In this document: positions 41,853 to 50,831 of the stretch, in pieces
Layout of the letters: every line of letters begins with the position of its first letter
How positions within the stretch are numbered: the first letter of the stretch is position 1
Assembly (NCBI GenBank): GCA_029941785.1
Contig: JAPYTK010000010.1
Span: 1-56,981, forward strand
Reading direction: 5' to 3'
From: Polyangiaceae bacterium
GTDB lineage: Bacteria; Myxococcota_A; Polyangia; Polyangiales; Polyangiaceae
DNA: 56,981 bases
Notes under the pieces: model-generated
Told to the model about the DNA's origin: nothing
The model's database searches: none
What the model saw: the letters and a program-made list of their open reading frames with translations, nothing else
Made by a program: the position numbers and the translations under genes

Positions 41853-43007
41853 TCAGTCGCTACCGTAATCGATCTTGTCGCCAAAACGACCGCGGATCGC
41901 GTCGATGGTGTGCTCGATTTCACTGTGGTCCTCCGCTGTCGTCGGTCCGAATAGGCCGAGCTGTCGTTGACCGTCTCGCGGTGACAAATCGTAGGCGGCG
42001 GCGCCGATCAACCGGATCGGCTCATCGAGATCGAGTCGATCGAGGAGTTTGTGCGCGGCACCGATCATCGAGCGAGAGTCGTCACAGGGGGCCGGAAGGG
42101 CGGCTTGTCGGGTCGCGACGCGGAAGGTCTCACTGTAGCGCAGTTTCACGCGGAGGCCTGCAGCGAGCAGTTTCTTTTGTCGCAAGCTTGTCGCGACGCG
42201 TTCGCACTGTTTGCGCATGATCCGCATGGTCGATTCGAGGCCGCGCACGTCGTGCTCGAGCGTCGTCTCGGAGCCCACGGATTTACGTTTGCGGCCGGGG
42301 ATGACGGGTCGATCGTCGAGCGCATGGGACAGACGGTGAACATGGCCTCCGAGCGAGGTGCCGAGCTGACTGTCGAGCAAGGCCCGATCCGCGGCGGCCA
42401 CTTCGCCAATGCGAGATAGACCTACTTGCTCGAGTTTCTCGGTGGCTCGCGGTCCGACTCCCCAGAGTTTGCGAATGGGCATCGGGGCGATGAAGGCCTT
42501 GGGGTCGTCGAAGGGGATCCAGGTCATCCCGCCTGGCTTGTCGATGTCACTCGCGACTTTCGCGAGGAACTTGTTGCTTCCGATCCCGACCGAGCAAGAG
42601 AGCTTGGTTCGCTTGCGGATGGCTTTCATGATCTTGTGGGCCATAGCGTCCGGCTCGCCGAAGAGCTTCTCCGAACCACTCATGTCGATGAAGGCTTCGT
42701 CCAAACTCAGCGGTTCGATGAGTGGGCTGAAGTTGCCGAGCTCTTCCATGATCTGGCGGCTGACTTCGACGTAACGTTCCATGCGTGGGCGGACGACGAC
42801 GGCGTCGGGGCACAAGCGCAGGGCCCGGGCCATGGGCAAGGCGCTGTGAACGCCGAATGGCCGCGCTTCGTAGCTGGCGGTTGCGACGACTCCGCGGTGC
42901 TCGGAGCCTCCTACGATGACGGGCTTGCCTCGGAGCGAGGGATCGTCACGTTGTTCGACTGACGCGTAGAAGGCATCCATATCCATGTGCAGGATGATTC
43001 GCTTCAC
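41853..43007 (-). CDS. dinB: DNA polymerase IV
   Basis: A 384-aa Y-family polymerase: ILHMDMDAFYASVEQRDD (metal-binding Asp), VIVGGSEHRGVVATASYEAR, PLSLDEAFIDMSGS (second acidic pair), SVGIGSNKFLAKVASDIDKP, LWGVGPRATEKLEQVG (helix-hairpin-helix) and the little-finger domain after GSETTLEHDV. It performs translesion synthesis. The C-terminus RQLGLFG followed by about 25 residues could carry a clamp-binding site (QLGLF). It starts with GTG 43007, overlapping the plsX stop as GTGA. No SOS box was found, since the gene is internal to an operon. Confidence 0.96.
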   Translation of the reverse strand: MKRIILHMDMDAFYASVEQRDDPSLRGKPVIVGGSEHRGVVATASYEARPFGVHSALPMARALRLCPDAVVVRPRMERYVEVSRQIMEELGNFSPLIEPLSLDEAFIDMSGSEKLFGEPDAMAHKIMKAIRKRTKLSCSVGIGSNKFLAKVASDIDKPGGMTWIPFDDPKAFIAPMPIRKLWGVGPRATEKLEQVGLSRIGEVAAADRALLDSQLGTSLGGHVHRLSHALDDRPVIPGRKRKSVGSETTLEHDVRGLESTMRIMRKQCERVATSLRQKKLLAAGLRVKLRYSETFRVATRQAALPAPCDDSRSMIGAAHKLLDRLDLDEPIRLIGAAAYDLSPRDGQRQLGLFGPTTAEDHSEIEHTIDAIRGRFGDKIDYGSD

Positions 43008-44038
43008 GCTTCTCCCTTCGGAGCCGCTTCGAGATGGTCGCGAATGCGTTTGGTGAGGCCCCGCTCGACGGTCTTGGCCGCCACCTTGATGGCGTTGCGT
43101 ATGGCGCGGCCGTTGGACCGGCCGTGCGCCTTGATTACGGTGTGGTCGAATCCCACGATCGGGGCGCCGCCGTATTGTTTCCAGTCGGTCAGTGCGGCGA
43201 CCTTCTTGATTCCAGAGGCGAGCATGCCGAGCGCGATCTTGTACCTCAGCTTGGTGTCGTAGGCGGTCTTGGCGAGATCCCGCGCCACGTCACCCACGCC
43301 CTCGAGCATCTTGAGCACGATGTTCCCGACGAAGCCCTCGCAAACGACGACGTCCACACTGCCACGGGGGATGTCGAGACCTTCGACGTTGCCTACGAAG
43401 TTGATGTCCTTCCTCTTTGCGAGTGCTCGATGCGCCTCGACGATGGCGGGCGTGCCCTTGATCGCCTCGGTGCCATTCGAGAGGAGCGCGACCCGCGGGT
43501 CGTCGATGCCAGAAATGACCTGTGAGTACGCGCTGCCCATTGCGGCGAAAGCGATCAAGTCCCCCGCTTCGCACTGAAGCGTGGCGCCGACATCGAGCAT
43601 CAAGGCGAAGGGGTCATCGTGAGGGCCATGTCGCTCCATCGTGGGATGAACAGCGGCGAGTCCCACGCGGCGTACACCGCCGAGCCGGGTGAAGTGGCGG
43701 CTGGATGCGAGGATCACGGCGCCGGTGTTTCCCGCGCTCACCAGGGCATCGGCTTGGCCCTCGGCCACCACCTGCGCGGCTCGCAGAATCGAGCAGTTTG
43801 GCATGGCGTCGAGCGCTGCGCCGGGCTTGTCGTTCATCGATACCGTGGTGGGTGCGTGCACGATGCGCGTGTCGTTATCGCGGACGCCCTGTTTGTACAT
43901 CGCAGCTGTGAGGAGCTTCTCGTCACCCACCAACACGATCGACAGCTCGCTGTTCTCGGCTCGGAGCTGCGCCACGCCCTCCACGATGGCCGAGACGCCC
44001 TCGTCCGATCCCATCGCATCGACGGCAATCGTCGTCAT
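43004..44038 (-). CDS. plsX: phosphate acyltransferase PlsX
   Basis: A 344-aa PlsX: MTTIAVDAMGSDEGVSAIVE, VSAGNTGAVILASSRHFTRL, GLAAVHPTMERHGPHDDPFA, MLDVGATLQCEAGDLIAFAA, NGTEAIKGTPAIVEAHRAL, VVCEGFVGNIVLKMLEGVGD and IKAHGRSNGRAIRNAIKVA. It makes acyl-phosphate from acyl-ACP for phospholipid synthesis. ATG 44038 overlaps the stop of the epimerase gene (ATGA), and its own end overlaps dinB. The common partners rpmF and fabH are missing; coupling to an error-prone polymerase is unusual. Confidence 0.96.
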   Translation of the reverse strand: MTTIAVDAMGSDEGVSAIVEGVAQLRAENSELSIVLVGDEKLLTAAMYKQGVRDNDTRIVHAPTTVSMNDKPGAALDAMPNCSILRAAQVVAEGQADALVSAGNTGAVILASSRHFTRLGGVRRVGLAAVHPTMERHGPHDDPFALMLDVGATLQCEAGDLIAFAAMGSAYSQVISGIDDPRVALLSNGTEAIKGTPAIVEAHRALAKRKDINFVGNVEGLDIPRGSVDVVVCEGFVGNIVLKMLEGVGDVARDLAKTAYDTKLRYKIALGMLASGIKKVAALTDWKQYGGAPIVGFDHTVIKAHGRSNGRAIRNAIKVAAKTVERGLTKRIRDHLEAAPKGEA

Positions 44039-45063
44039 GAGTCGGTCCGTGCTGGAGCCTTGGGGAGCACCTCGTCGATGTAGGTAGCGATAGCCGTCAT
44101 CGCCGCGTCGTAGTCGACGAGAGGTTCGAAGCCGACATCGGCGCGTGCCCTGCCGATCGGAACGCGGTGATTGGAGCCGATGAGATTGAGCGCTTCGTGC
44201 GTGATGTCCGGTCGCTGCTCGCGTCGCATGAGCCGGTAGCTGCACTCCATCAGGCTCGCCGCGATCGAGGCCACGAATCGGGGGATCGATTTGGGGCGGG
44301 GCGCGCCACACAGCTCAGCCAAGTCGGAGAAATAGCGTTTCCACGTCACGTCGAGGTCATCGCAGGCGTTGTAGGTGCGGCCGACCGTTGCTGGATTCGC
44401 AGCGATGCCTAGGAAGAGATCGACCAAGTTGTCGACGTAGATCAGTCCTGCGTTTTGTTTCCCGCCACCGACCAGACACGGCCCCCCTCCCCGCAGTTGA
44501 GCAACGGTCGAGTCGACCCACGGCGCGCTTCCGGGGCCGTAGACGTTGGCGGGCCGGATGATCGTCACGCGCAGACTCTGACTCGCTTCCAGTTCCTGTG
44601 CGACCCGCTCTTGCGCTTGTTTGCTGCGACTGTAGGGCCCCAGCGCTCGGCCGTGCGGATGCTCCTCGCTGCAGACGTCACGACCGATGGCGTCCCCGTA
44701 CACGACCACGCTCGACGCGAGCAAGGCGCGGCCCCCATTGGCAGCGGTTGCCCGCAGGACATGGGCGGTGCCGTCGACGGTCACTCGTTGGTGAAGTTCC
44801 TCGGCTCCCCAGTCGCCGACGATCGCGGCGAGATGAACAACCGTGCGTGAGCCTTGTAGGGCTGCCTCGACGCTGGCCTGATCGGTGACATCACCTCGCG
44901 CGATTTCGACGCCTTGCGCCCACGCTCGCGGCACGGCCTCACCGGGCAAGACCAGCGCGCGCGGCGCATATCCTGCGGACACGAGGCGATCGATGATTCG
45001 CCGCCCGATAAACCCGGTCGCGCCGGTCACTACGATCGGCTCTTCGATTCTCGCCTCGACCAT
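44035..45063 (-). CDS. NAD(P)-dependent epimerase/dehydratase (extended SDR)
   Basis: A 342-aa extended short-chain dehydrogenase: VTGATGFIGRRIIDRLVSAG (nucleotide-binding), ARGDVTDQASVEAALQGSRT, VVHLAAIVGDWG, catalytic ASSVVVYGD and YSRSK (YxxxK), then RPANVYGPGSAPWVDS and GLIYVDNLVDLFLGIA. It resembles 3-beta-HSD/sterol- or sugar-nucleotide-type enzymes; the substrate is not certain. ATG 45063 is preferred over TTG 45072. It heads the plsX-dinB operon and diverges from the HAD hydrolase. Confidence 0.9.
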   Translation of the reverse strand: MVEARIEEPIVVTGATGFIGRRIIDRLVSAGYAPRALVLPGEAVPRAWAQGVEIARGDVTDQASVEAALQGSRTVVHLAAIVGDWGAEELHQRVTVDGTAHVLRATAANGGRALLASSVVVYGDAIGRDVCSEEHPHGRALGPYSRSKQAQERVAQELEASQSLRVTIIRPANVYGPGSAPWVDSTVAQLRGGGPCLVGGGKQNAGLIYVDNLVDLFLGIAANPATVGRTYNACDDLDVTWKRYFSDLAELCGAPRPKSIPRFVASIAASLMECSYRLMRREQRPDITHEALNLIGSNHRVPIGRARADVGFEPLVDYDAAMTAIATYIDEVLPKAPARTDS

Positions 45064-45131
45064 GAGCAGCAATCATGCGGCCGTCCCGGCTGGACAACAA
45101 GAGCCAGCATCGATAATTGATCGTTGTCCTG

Positions 45132-45725
45132 ATGACCTACCGCGCACTTTTGTTCGATGTGATGGCGACGCTCGTCTACGAGCCCTTCTACGAAGTGGTG
45201 CCGGCGGCGCTGGGTATGACGCTCGAAGAACTATTGCCTCAGCTAAGGCGGAACGCGTGGGTGGATTTTGAACATGCGCGGACCGACGAGGAGACGTTTC
45301 TCTCTCGTTTTTTCGCCGACGGCAGAGCGTTTGATCACGCGGCCCTGAAGGCGTCCATGGTGAAGGCCTACGCGTGGCTCGACGGCATGGAGGAATTGCT
45401 CGCAGAGCTTCGGACCGCTGGGCAGGAGATGCATCTGCTCAGCAATTACCCCGAGTGGTATCAGCTCATCGAGGAAAAGCTCCGCATCTCCCGCTACGCA
45501 CCGTGGACCTTCGTGTCCTGCCGCACAGGCGTGCGCAAACCGCATCCTGACGCCTATCTCGGTGCTGCTCGGCACTTTGGCGTCGAGCCGGAGGCCTTGC
45601 TGTTCATCGACGACCGCGAGGTGAATTGTCAGGGCGCGCGTGACGTCGGTATGGACGCCATCCTGTTTGAGGATGCGCCATCGCTACGCGCCAAGCTCCG
45701 CGCTCGCGGGGTGGTATCGGACTGA
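45132..45725 (+). CDS. HAD-superfamily hydrolase with single-Asp motif I
   Basis: A 197-aa HAD protein from ATG 45132 (TTG 45117 would add five residues). Motif I is LLFDVMATLVYEPFY: nucleophile D9 is there, but the second Asp (position +2) is Met11. Motif II is HLLSNYPEWYQ, motif III a Lys in GVRKPHPDAYLGA, motif IV FIDDREVNCQGARDVGMDA. The missing acid/base Asp speaks against a standard phosphatase and is more like haloacid-dehalogenase-type or altered HADs. A small cap (about residues 16-85) is present. It is convergent with nadA. Confidence 0.85.
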   Translation: MTYRALLFDVMATLVYEPFYEVVPAALGMTLEELLPQLRRNAWVDFEHARTDEETFLSRFFADGRAFDHAALKASMVKAYAWLDGMEELLAELRTAGQEMHLLSNYPEWYQLIEEKLRISRYAPWTFVSCRTGVRKPHPDAYLGAARHFGVEPEALLFIDDREVNCQGARDVGMDAILFEDAPSLRAKLRARGVVSD

Positions 45726-45758
45726 GCCCCTGCGGTCTTGAGCTGGCCGCGCGAGGGC

Positions 45759-47195
45759 CTAGTGCCGCGACAGCAGGTCGTCGATAAGCGCGGCGGGAAG
45801 TTCGCCCGTCCTTTGCAGCGCGCGCATGTGCAGGATCGGTTCGCCGCCCAGGTCGGCCGCGCTTCGCCCCGAAATCAACTCCGTGTACTTTTGGGGGTGG
45901 TAGCCATCCAATTGACCATTGGTTTTCGTCTCGAGTCGCGCGAGCAAATCGCTCAGGGCGTCGAGCGAGTTCATTTTCATGTACGGGCAGCTCGCGCAAC
46001 CGCCGGCCGTCGAGCAGCCTTCTCCCGCGGCCACTCCGGGCACGATGGGAAGCTGTTCATCATCGCTTTGCGCGATGGCTTCGCTCGCCACCGGGAAGAT
46101 GATTTCGGCTTCGACGTCGCCGCCGGTTTCAGACAGGATGTTTTGTACTTTTCGAACGATAGCGGTGATCATGCCCGCCTCGGTACCGAGCACAAAACGA
46201 AGCCGATGACTGCCAGCCTCGCGAGCGGCGCTCTCGACTCGCTCCGCGACGAAGGCCAGGATGTTGGCTGTTGAGCCCACCACTCCCCGACCGGAGTGCT
46301 GGGCGTCGAGGGCCAATCGAAACATCTCGCCAGGGACCTCCAGATGCGCGGTGATGAAAGCGCCTCGGTATTTATCGCGGACCGTCTCGACCACCTGCTG
46401 TCCAAACATGTGGTGGACGACACAGCTGCCCTGTTTGAAGTGATGGAATCGCGTCAACAAATCGCGAACGCTGTTGCGGTCATGCGCGGGATGGAGGGCG
46501 CGAACCGCGTCGTCGTCGAGTTCACATAGGCCCTCGAAGAGCTCGCGGATGTTCTCTCCCATGTACGTGTCTGGTCCGAACCACACCGAAATATCGGGAA
46601 CCTGTGCTGCGGCCTGAAGGACCGTCTGAACCACGTTCGATGACGTGCAGGTAATCGTCGGGACCAGGTTGTGTGCTTGCGCTTTTACATCGAGACTGGT
46701 GTTGATGTAGATGACGTGGAGGGAGCGGGGGACCTGCGCGGCCTGTGTCAAGAAGGCTCCGTACTCGAGTTTCTTGGCTGATTCGGCAAGCGAGCAGCCG
46801 ATTGGATCGGTCGTGACCCGGTAGACGGCGACGTCCTTGTGCCCGCTCGCATCGAGCATCGCCCGGACGTTTTCGCTCATGAAGTCGACCCCGAGGACGA
46901 CGATCGAGCGCATCCCCGCTTCAGCCATTTCAATGGCCTCGTCCGCCATCTTGAGCGAGTCGGAGATTCTGACGTGCGGCCAATGGCAAGCGCTCAGCAC
47001 CCCTTGGAGTTCGACATCCATATAAAAGTGGGCCACCACCCCCACGGCTTGTTTTTCGAGCTTGGCGTCCAGCGCGGCGGTCAGCTGAGGGTCGACGTCG
47101 AGAAATTGGGCCTGCGCCTCTGCAAAACTCCCGCGTGGCACCAGGGTCTCGGCCCGAATGACAAGGGAAGGGAAGGGGCCAGCGGGCTGATACAT
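45759..47195 (-). CDS. nadA: quinolinate synthase
   Basis: A 478-aa NadA, condensing iminoaspartate with dihydroxyacetone phosphate to quinolinate on a 4Fe-4S cluster. It has AVGVVAHFYMDVELQGVL, ISDSLKMADEAIEMAEAG, VVLGVDFMSENVRAML, TDPIGCSLAESAKKLEYG, TITCTSSNVVQTVL, FGPDTYMGENIREL and GCASCPYMKMNSLDAL; cysteines sit in the three expected places. It is longer than the about 350-aa bacterial form, having an N-terminal lead and a C-terminal extension of about 50 residues after the last Cys motif, as in longer plant-like NadA. nadB and nadC are not in the window. It diverges from the VWA-type lipoprotein gene. Confidence 0.94.
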   Translation of the reverse strand: MYQPAGPFPSLVIRAETLVPRGSFAEAQAQFLDVDPQLTAALDAKLEKQAVGVVAHFYMDVELQGVLSACHWPHVRISDSLKMADEAIEMAEAGMRSIVVLGVDFMSENVRAMLDASGHKDVAVYRVTTDPIGCSLAESAKKLEYGAFLTQAAQVPRSLHVIYINTSLDVKAQAHNLVPTITCTSSNVVQTVLQAAAQVPDISVWFGPDTYMGENIRELFEGLCELDDDAVRALHPAHDRNSVRDLLTRFHHFKQGSCVVHHMFGQQVVETVRDKYRGAFITAHLEVPGEMFRLALDAQHSGRGVVGSTANILAFVAERVESAAREAGSHRLRFVLGTEAGMITAIVRKVQNILSETGGDVEAEIIFPVASEAIAQSDDEQLPIVPGVAAGEGCSTAGGCASCPYMKMNSLDALSDLLARLETKTNGQLDGYHPQKYTELISGRSAADLGGEPILHMRALQRTGELPAALIDDLLSRH

Positions 47196-47295
47196 GGTTC
47201 GCCAGATGTTACTCGGCTTAGCGCGGGCGTCGAGAGTTGCCTGCGGAGGCCTAAGTCTCTCGCGCCAACGTCATGATTCCGGTAAATATGGACCT

Positions 47296-49758
47296 ATGGG
47301 CCGATTTGCCTTCTTCCCAAACCGCCCCGCCGTGTGCCGTGGCGCCATTGTGACCAGCGTTGTAGGTTTCTGCTTGGCCGCTGCTGCGCCGGGTTGTCTG
47401 GACCGCCCGATCGAACCCGTGGAGCCGCGCACCACATCGACGATTGTCGAACGCTTGAAGCAGAGTTCGGTCGACAAGATCGACTTGCTTTTCGTGATCG
47501 ACAATTCGCGGTCCATGGCGGACAAGCAACAGATTCTCGAGTCGGCCATTCCCGATCTGGTCGACCAACTCATCAACCCGAGGTGCTTCACCAAAGATGG
47601 GGTTCTCGCGGCTCAGCAACCGGACTCTCCGACGAAGGACTGTCCGGTTGACGACACGGCTCGCGAGTTTAAGCCCGTGCTGAACATTCACATTGGCGTG
47701 ATTACTTCGAGTCTGGGGGGCCATGGCGGTGAATACTGTTCGACGAGTCCGGCGCTCGCGAGCTCCTTCAGCGAGACATGGGACGATGAGGCTCATTTGA
47801 TCGACCGCCAAAAAGGCTCGACGGACAAGGTGCCCACTTATAACGACGGCACGGAGGACAAGAGCTTCCTCGTATGGGACCCGTCGGAGCAGGCGACACA
47901 CTCGCCTCAAGGTGAGACCAACCTGGCTACCTTGACGGCCAATCTCAAGTCCATCGTCGTTGGCGCGGGTGAGGTCGGCTGCGGTTTCGAGGCGCCGCTC
48001 GAGGCTTGGTACCGCTTCTTGGTGGAGCCACATCCCCACGATTCGTCTGCGGTCGTGCCGGCCACGGGAATCGTTCTCGATGATCTGCCGGATGACGACG
48101 TCGTGCTCAAGCAGCGAGCCGATTTCCTGCGTCCCGACTCGCTCCTTGCGATCATCATGCTCACGGACGAAAACGACTGCTCGATCATCGATGCCGGTTC
48201 GGCCTATTTTGCGACGCTGATCGGTAATCTGATCCCCTTGCCACGAAAGGTTTGCGCGACCGATCCCAACAGCCCTTGCTGCAAGTCCTGCGCGGAGCCT
48301 CCGGGAGAAGGGTGCGAGGAGGAGGCAGACCATTGTTCCTCGACGGGCGTCGTGAAGGAGGACGGGAGTTGCGACAACAACCCAGGCTCGCCCGCATTCT
48401 GCAATCGCGTGCAGAAAGACGACGACCACCAAGATTTGCGTTGCTACGACCAGAAGAGACGATTCGGCATCGATTTTCTTCACCCCATCGACCGCTACGT
48501 GACGGGATTGACCAACCCGCAGGTGGCGGATCGTTTCGGCGAGTTGGTCCTCAATCCCATCTACACCGATCTTCAGCCTGAGGACGACAACAACGAAGTG
48601 CGTGACGACTCCTTGGTGTTCATTGCTGGCATCGTCGGCGTGCCTTGGCACGACATTGCCCGGCGCAACGCCAACGGGCAGCCCGATCTGCTCAATGGTT
48701 GCGTGGGCGCATGCCAAGACGATGATGGAGACGGCAAGCCGGACAATGACGTCGGCGGTTTTCAGGGCGCGGAAGAACTAGCGGACAACAAGACCTGGGA
48801 CTTGATCTTGGGGGATCCGGGATGCGCGAACAACGTCAACTGCAAGCCTCAAGACCCCTTGATGCACGAGCAACCGGACCCGCGCTCGGGCACCCACCCC
48901 TTGACCGGCGACGTGATTGGCTTACCGCCTGCGAGCAACGCGATCAACGGCAACGAGTACAAGATGGGCGCGGTCAAGAACGACCTTCAGTACGCTTGCA
49001 TTTTCCCCTTGGCCGCGCCGCGCATTTGCGATCCGGCTGATGATACGCCCGAAGGCAAGAGCCGCTGCCTCGACTGCTTTTCGGCGGATGACACGAACCC
49101 GTTATGCGCGGACTCGGACGATGATCTCATGAACGGCAACGACCACCTCAAGCAGATCAAGGCGAAGGCCTACCCGGGGTTACGCCTGCTCGAACTGCTC
49201 AAGCGGGTCGGGCCTCAAGCCATCGTGGGATCGATTTGCCCCAAGCAACAGGACAACGACGAAGCCGCTGACTTTGGCTATCGGCCTGCGATTGGATCGA
49301 TCGTCGAGCGGCTGAAGCTGGTTCTTGGCGGACAGTGTTTGCCCCGCTCGCTCAAGCCCGACGCTGCAGGCCAGGTCGCCTGTCTGATCCTCGAAGGACG
49401 ACCGGCGGGATGTGATTGCACGGCCCCGGCCCGACTGCCCGTCCACCCGGACCACAAGGTCGCCGAGAAGCTTGCAAGAGAGACCATGGGTATCGACGGA
49501 GCGTGTTTCTGCGAAATCGAGCAGACGCGGGACATCGATCTCGATGCGTGTCAGACGGTGGTTCAGGAGCCTGTGACCAACAAGGACAACCAGGCGGTGG
49601 ATGGCTGGTGTTATATCGACGCCACGACCGTTCCGGCGACGGGCAACCGTGAGCTGGTCAAGAACTGCCCGGCTACACAGAAGCGGATCATTCGCTTTGT
49701 CGGTGAAGCGCAGGGCGCGACAGGGGCGACCTTGTTCATCACCTGTTCGGGAGAGTGA
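47296..49758 (+). CDS. VWA-type Cys-rich lipoprotein of unknown function
   Basis: An 820-aa lipoprotein. From ATG 47296 the signal (VCRGAIVTSVVGFCLAAAAP) ends in lipobox APGC. The start of the mature part holds a MIDAS-like metal motif, DLLFVIDNSRSMADKQQILE, with D-x-S-x-S, followed by LNIHIGVITSSLGGHGGEYC and IIMLTDENDCSIIDAGS, fitting a von Willebrand A fold whose second half is interrupted by a Cys-rich insert. Downstream are calcium-site-like DDDGDGKPDNDVGGFQ, DSDDDLMNGNDHL and another Cys cluster (CLPRSLKPD through CFCEIEQ). No enzyme motif is visible. Adhesion or surface assembly is inferred. The -10-like TAAATA lies 7 nt before the ATG. Confidence 0.8.
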   Translation: MGRFAFFPNRPAVCRGAIVTSVVGFCLAAAAPGCLDRPIEPVEPRTTSTIVERLKQSSVDKIDLLFVIDNSRSMADKQQILESAIPDLVDQLINPRCFTKDGVLAAQQPDSPTKDCPVDDTAREFKPVLNIHIGVITSSLGGHGGEYCSTSPALASSFSETWDDEAHLIDRQKGSTDKVPTYNDGTEDKSFLVWDPSEQATHSPQGETNLATLTANLKSIVVGAGEVGCGFEAPLEAWYRFLVEPHPHDSSAVVPATGIVLDDLPDDDVVLKQRADFLRPDSLLAIIMLTDENDCSIIDAGSAYFATLIGNLIPLPRKVCATDPNSPCCKSCAEPPGEGCEEEADHCSSTGVVKEDGSCDNNPGSPAFCNRVQKDDDHQDLRCYDQKRRFGIDFLHPIDRYVTGLTNPQVADRFGELVLNPIYTDLQPEDDNNEVRDDSLVFIAGIVGVPWHDIARRNANGQPDLLNGCVGACQDDDGDGKPDNDVGGFQGAEELADNKTWDLILGDPGCANNVNCKPQDPLMHEQPDPRSGTHPLTGDVIGLPPASNAINGNEYKMGAVKNDLQYACIFPLAAPRICDPADDTPEGKSRCLDCFSADDTNPLCADSDDDLMNGNDHLKQIKAKAYPGLRLLELLKRVGPQAIVGSICPKQQDNDEAADFGYRPAIGSIVERLKLVLGGQCLPRSLKPDAAGQVACLILEGRPAGCDCTAPARLPVHPDHKVAEKLARETMGIDGACFCEIEQTRDIDLDACQTVVQEPVTNKDNQAVDGWCYIDATTVPATGNRELVKNCPATQKRIIRFVGEAQGATGATLFITCSGE

Positions 49759-49860
49759 CCGGCAGGTTTCCCCCATCGTTCTCCTGAGCGCTTGGCTCGA
49801 TGACGGAGTGGAGGGGCGGTTGCTGACAGATCGGCGACCATTTGTTATATCGAGTCCGTG

Positions 49861-50187
49861 ATGAGCCCTCCGCAGACATTTGAAGAGTTCTGGCCGTATT
49901 ATGTTTCGCAGCACATGAACGCGACGTGTCGTCGTTTTCACTTTGTAGGCACGATGCTTTCAGCGCTCGTCTTGGTCGCGAGCCTCTGTCAGCCGTGGCT
50001 CTTGCTCGCGGTTGGTGTGCCCGGTTACGCTTTGGCTTGGGTCGGACACTTCGTGTTTGAAAAGAACCGCCCAGCATCTTGGTTTTCGCTGAAATTCGCT
50101 GCCTGGTCTTTTCGGGGCGATATGCGGATGTTCGGTCGCATGCTGTTGGGACGCATGGACGAAGAGCTCGAGCGCGCCACCCCGTGA
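49861..50187 (+). CDS. DUF962 (Mpo1-like) small membrane protein
   Basis: A 108-aa membrane protein: FEEFWPYYVSQHMNATCRRF, HFVGTMLSALVLVASLCQPW, GVPGYALAWVGHFVFEKNRP and FSLKFAAWSFRGDMRMFGRM. The spaced His residues (QHMN, RRFHFVG, GHF) and the NRPA motif are those of the DUF962/YGL010w family; the yeast member Mpo1 is an Fe(II)-dependent dioxygenase in alpha-oxidation of 2-hydroxy fatty acids. A similar role is possible here. GTG 49858 directly precedes the ATG. The stop overlaps the next gene as GTGA. Confidence 0.88.
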   Translation: MSPPQTFEEFWPYYVSQHMNATCRRFHFVGTMLSALVLVASLCQPWLLLAVGVPGYALAWVGHFVFEKNRPASWFSLKFAAWSFRGDMRMFGRMLLGRMDEELERATP

Positions 50188-50831
50188 GCGCTTTGCAGCG
50201 CGAGGCGCTCCGAGCTGTCCTCGAGGCGTACGAGCTGCGGCAAATGCCGGCTCTTCCCGGCCGCCGCAATGACCAGCCGGCTGGCGTATTGGTGCCCATT
50301 TATTGGGATCCGGATCCGGTATGTGTCCTGACCTTGCGACAGCCTCATATGCGCGCACATGCTGGGGAGGTCTGCTTTCCCGGTGGCCGGCCTGAGCAGA
50401 CGGATGGCGCGCTCCTCGAGACGGCGCTTCGTGAGGCCCGCGAGGAAATCGGCTTGCAACGCGCGGAGGTGCTTGGCGCCCTGTCGAGCATACCGCTCTA
50501 CACGTCAGATTACCGGCTGTTCCCCTTCGTGGCCTCGATTGAAAACCAGACGTTTTGCCCCCAACAATCGGAGGTTGCCCGGGTGCTGCGCGGCGACATC
50601 ATCGGCCTGCTCGAGCAAGAGCACATCGATGGCATCGAGTGGAGCCATCGCGATGTGCTCTCTCTCTCTCCGGTCTTCGTGATCGATGACAGCGTCTGTT
50701 ATGGCGCGACGGCGTACGTCTTGTACGAGCTGCTCATGGTGATGGCACCATTGCTCGACCGGGCCCTGCCGTCGCTGCGACCTGGACGCTTCACGTGGCA
50801 GGACGTCTTGCCAGCGTCATTCACGGGTTGA
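50184..50831 (+). CDS. Nudix hydrolase, coenzyme A diphosphatase type
   Basis: A 215-aa protein started at GTG 50184, overlapping the preceding stop by 4 bp; frames reading further upstream are opposite-strand or unrelated. The CoA-specific N-terminal part is VCVLTLRQPHMRAHAGEVCF leading into the Nudix box PGGRPEQTDGALLETALREA and REEIGL. Such enzymes cleave CoA (or acyl-CoA) to 4'-phosphopantetheine and ADP. The C-terminal half has YTSDYRLFPFVASIE and WQDVLPASFTG. Pairing with a lipid-oxidation-like membrane protein suggests fatty-acid turnover, which is inference. Confidence 0.9.
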   Translation: MSALQREALRAVLEAYELRQMPALPGRRNDQPAGVLVPIYWDPDPVCVLTLRQPHMRAHAGEVCFPGGRPEQTDGALLETALREAREEIGLQRAEVLGALSSIPLYTSDYRLFPFVASIENQTFCPQQSEVARVLRGDIIGLLEQEHIDGIEWSHRDVLSLSPVFVIDDSVCYGATAYVLYELLMVMAPLLDRALPSLRPGRFTWQDVLPASFTG

